Part shown: positions 46,904 through 48,902 of the stretch, in pieces
Layout of the letters: the number at the start of each line of letters is the position of its first letter
Numbering within the stretch: the first letter of the stretch is position 1
Origin: Gemmatimonadota bacterium
GTDB lineage: Bacteria > Gemmatimonadota > Gemmatimonadetes > Longimicrobiales > Gaopeijiaceae
Reading direction: 5' to 3'
Assembly: GCA_012267435.1 (NCBI GenBank)
Contig: JAAXGM010000009.1
Location: 1-48,902 of the forward strand
DNA: 48,902 nucleotides
Made by a program: the position numbers and the translations under genes
Notes under the pieces: generated by a model
What the model saw: only the letters and a program-made list of their open reading frames with translations
The model's database searches: none
What the model was told of the DNA's origin: nothing

Positions 46904-48730
46904 ATCGCGAATCCGGTTCTCGCTCCCGCCACGCTCGCGCTGGCGATGACCCTGGGAGCGTGGTCCGCCGGTGCGGCCGCGATTCCTCCCTGGGAGGATC
47001 GCAACCTGTCGGCGGATCCGTCTCCGCGGGAGGTGCCGGCGCGACCCGACTCCTCCGCGATCCACGACCGGGCCCGCGAGGCGCAGCGGCGCTTCGAGCG
47101 GTTGCGCGTGCGACACCTGCCCCTGTCCGTGGAGCCCGGTTCCTCCCCGTGCGACGAACTCGTCGGCCGCATGTGCTACTGGCACGGAGACAATCACCAC
47201 GAACCCGATCCGGAGGCCGCGGAGATCACCGTGGCGCGCGAGGAGCTGCTCGACACCCTGGCGCGCGCCGCGCGGCTGCTGCCCGGTGACGGCTGGATCG
47301 CGGGCCAGCGCGTCTTCTACCTGGTGGAGGCGGGCCGCGCGCGCGAAGCGCTCGAGGTGGCCCGGGCCTGCGCCGCGCCGGAGTCCGGCTTGTGCGAGAT
47401 GCTGCGCGGTCTCGCGCTCCATCGCCTGGAGCGCTTCGAGGACGCGGAGCGTACCTACCGCCTGGCCCTGGAAGCGATGGATTCGCGCGAGGCCGAGGAG
47501 TGGCTTTCGCTGGCCCTGCTGCTGGAGAGGACGGATGAATCCGGCTTGGACCAGCTTGATCCGGAAGCGCGCGAGGCGACGCGCCGCAGGCTTTGGGCGC
47601 TCGCCGATCCCTACTACCTGGTGCGCGGCAACGACCGCTGGACCGAACACATGAGCCGGCACGCCGTGGGTCGCATTCAACGGCGCGCGCACAATCCCCA
47701 CGGGCTGTCGTGGACGTCCGGGCTGGATGAACTCGCCATTCGCTACGGGCAGGAAACCAGCTGGACCCGATACGTACCCACCAGCGGATCGAGCATGCGT
47801 CCGCGGGTGACCGGGCGCCATCCTCCCCACTCCGAGCGGTACATGCCCCCGGACGGCGTGCTGACCGGCGTTGCCAGCCTGCCCCCGGGCATGGTCTGGG
47901 GTGACCCGGTTGAACGGCCTCGCAGCGCGTACGCGCCGTCCTACGCCCCCGAACTGGGAACGATGCACACCGTGCTCGCCCGTTTCCGGCGCGGCGACTC
48001 GCTGCTGGTTGTGGCGCCGTTCCGATTCGAACCGCGGGACACGTCCAGAGCAGCGCCCAGCCCGGGCGGCTCCGAAGGAGGGAATGAGCATCGGCGCGAT
48101 GTTCAGGCGGGACTGTTCCTGGTGCCCTGGGCGGAGACGGCCGGGCAGATGCGCCCGCCGACGCGGCGCGTGCTGTCGGAAAGCGGCACGCTGTCGCTCA
48201 CGGTGCCCCTCGGCAGCTACGTGTACAGCGTGGAAGCCCTCGACCGCAGGGCCGGCCAGGGAGCGCGTTTTCGGGGAGACCTCGCCTTGGCTCCGCATCC
48301 GGATGACATCCCCGATCTCTCCGACTTCCTGATCATCGAAGCCCCGGATCGGATGCCCGAGTCGGTCGATGACGTGTTGGACCATGCGCTGCCATCCCTG
48401 GCGCTCGGCGGGCTGCGGGAGCTGGCGGTCGCGTGGGAGGCCTACGGGCTCGGGACGGGTGAAGCCCGGATCGCCTATCGCCTCCGAGTCGAACCGCTCG
48501 ACCGGTCGTTCCTCCGCCGGCTGGGAGAATTCCTGAGGCTGCTCGGGAAAGGGGATCCCCTGACGCTGGAGTGGAGCGAGCCGAGCCCGGAGCGACCGGG
48601 TGCGCACTTCCGCTCCGTCGATCTCGATTTCAGAAACCTGGAACCCGGGATCTACGAGCTTCGGCTGGAGCTCAGCGTCGACGACTGGGCTCCCGTGATA
48701 CGACGCCGGCGCGTGCAGATCGTCGGGTAG
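46904..48730 (+). CDS. Exported TPR-like hypothetical protein (possible ATC start)
   Basis: About 608 aa. AGGAGG at 46891-46896 lies seven bases before ATC 46904, which opens ANPVLAPATLALAMTLGAWSAGAAA, a hydrophobic signal-like segment; the next ATG (46946) would cut it in half, and the ORF-track start at 46757 crosses the tRNA. Residues about 100-220 form TPR-like helices (AREALEVARACAAPESGLC, ERFEDAERTYRLALEAMDSR). The rest has WTEHMSRHAVGRIQ and beta-rich segments. Two Cys lie in PCDELVGRMCYWHGDN. I do not recognise a named family; probably periplasmic. Confidence 0.62.
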   Translation: MANPVLAPATLALAMTLGAWSAGAAAIPPWEDRNLSADPSPREVPARPDSSAIHDRAREAQRRFERLRVRHLPLSVEPGSSPCDELVGRMCYWHGDNHHEPDPEAAEITVAREELLDTLARAARLLPGDGWIAGQRVFYLVEAGRAREALEVARACAAPESGLCEMLRGLALHRLERFEDAERTYRLALEAMDSREAEEWLSLALLLERTDESGLDQLDPEAREATRRRLWALADPYYLVRGNDRWTEHMSRHAVGRIQRRAHNPHGLSWTSGLDELAIRYGQETSWTRYVPTSGSSMRPRVTGRHPPHSERYMPPDGVLTGVASLPPGMVWGDPVERPRSAYAPSYAPELGTMHTVLARFRRGDSLLVVAPFRFEPRDTSRAAPSPGGSEGGNEHRRDVQAGLFLVPWAETAGQMRPPTRRVLSESGTLSLTVPLGSYVYSVEALDRRAGQGARFRGDLALAPHPDDIPDLSDFLIIEAPDRMPESVDDVLDHALPSLALGGLRELAVAWEAYGLGTGEARIAYRLRVEPLDRSFLRRLGEFLRLLGKGDPLTLEWSEPSPERPGAHFRSVDLDFRNLEPGIYELRLELSVDDWAPVIRRRRVQIVG

Positions 48731-48762
48731 CGCGGGCGTGTTGGCGTTGAGCAAGGCGCGCG

Positions 48763-48791
48763 TTGACGCTCCTCTCCGGCGTGTCTACACT
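48763..48791 (+). promoter_or_regulatory. Sigma-70-like promoter near the window end
   Basis: TTGACG (48763-48768), 17-bp spacer, TACACT (48786-48791); -35 matches five of six and -10 four of six consensus bases. Predicted leader about 50 nt to ATG 48850. Confidence 0.6.
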
Positions 48792-48849
48792 TAACGGCTA
48801 TCGTCACGTCGAACGCCTCCTCTGAACGCCAGCCTACGGTGACGCCCCC

Positions 48850-48902
48850 ATGGACGATCAATACCGTCGCGGTCCGCTATTGCTCCTGGCTGGCCGGGCC
48901 AA
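48850..48902 (+). CDS. Start of a further gene (3' partial)
   Basis: ATG 48850 opens a frame (MDDQYRRGPLLLLAGRA) that runs off the window. It is placed correctly behind the promoter at 48763-48791. Only 17 codons are visible, so no function can be proposed. The Shine-Dalgarno (GGTGA) is weak. Confidence 0.4.
   Translation, partial: MDDQYRRGPLLLLAGRA

Noticed and set aside
47533-47545. Possible fourth copy of the dispersed repeat (GGATGAATCCGGC)
   Set aside because: Only about 12 bases match, inside a coding region; no flanking similarity.
47753-47777. GGAAAC-N15-CGTA match
   Set aside because: Spacer one base too short and internal to a gene.
46493-48754. 753-aa minus-strand ORF
   Set aside because: Crosses a tRNA gene and lies antisense to ispE and the exported protein; no domain visible.

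Overview
The window is 48.9 kb of dense, high-GC bacterial chromosome with short intergenic gaps and many 4-nt start/stop overlaps. I see no rRNA operon, transposase, phage gene or CRISPR array. The gene content fits a diderm with menaquinone and system I cytochrome c maturation. A Bacteroidetes-type phosphoglucosamine mutase, a double zinc-finger anti-sigma factor and the style of the exported hypotheticals make Gemmatimonadota my best guess; this is inference, because no taxonomic marker such as 16S is present.

Layout. (1) 1-4.6 kb, +: a truncated GT2 polyprenyl-phosphate-sugar-type transferase, a YfhO-type large membrane glycosyltransferase and an LPG-synthase-TM flippase-like protein. (2) 4.6-6.3 kb, +: NifU-C/Nfu scaffold, Mrp Fe-S carrier ATPase and a small ORF. 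(3) 10.9-6.4 kb, -: an ECF sigma factor, a dual zinc-finger anti-sigma, a bactofilin-like multi-TM fusion, a DUF4097-like exported protein and a small membrane protein, apparently one envelope-sensing operon. (4) menG at 10.9 kb, +. (5) 19.7-11.7 kb, -: a Cys/Met-metabolism PLP enzyme, M48 protease, purD, ybjQ, mutM and an M16 peptidase pair. (6) 19.9-25.9 kb, +: glmM, glmS, dtd, maf, glpK. (7) 26-31.4 kb, +: a ccmE-F-I-like-A-B-C-D-like cytochrome c maturation operon. (8) An outer-membrane barrel protein ending at a convergent hairpin. (9) 35.2-33.1 kb, -: DUF547, TIGR04283-type and TIGR04282-type genes. (10) 35.4-46.7 kb, +: recA, then alaS, a 97-aa ORF, cca, rarA, hflX, pdxJ, a second flippase-like gene and ispE, telescoped. 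(11) tRNA-Gln(UUG), an exported repeat-type hypothetical, and the first 53 nt of a further gene behind a good promoter.

The most interesting signal is regulatory. The sequence GGAAAC-N16/17-CGT(A/C), matching the architecture of ECF-sigma promoters, lies upstream of the ECF sigma gene itself, of the M48 protease gene and of mutM-M16-M16, all on the minus strand. This suggests a local envelope-stress regulon driven by the sigma/anti-sigma pair in the window. Two further patterns stand out. A ~65-bp dispersed repeat occurs in three copies, each in the same orientation relative to the gene it precedes. Several genes have no AUG/GUG/UUG where homology and Shine-Dalgarno position put the start (CTG for mutM and the first flippase-like gene, ATA for hflX, ATC for the gene after the tRNA).
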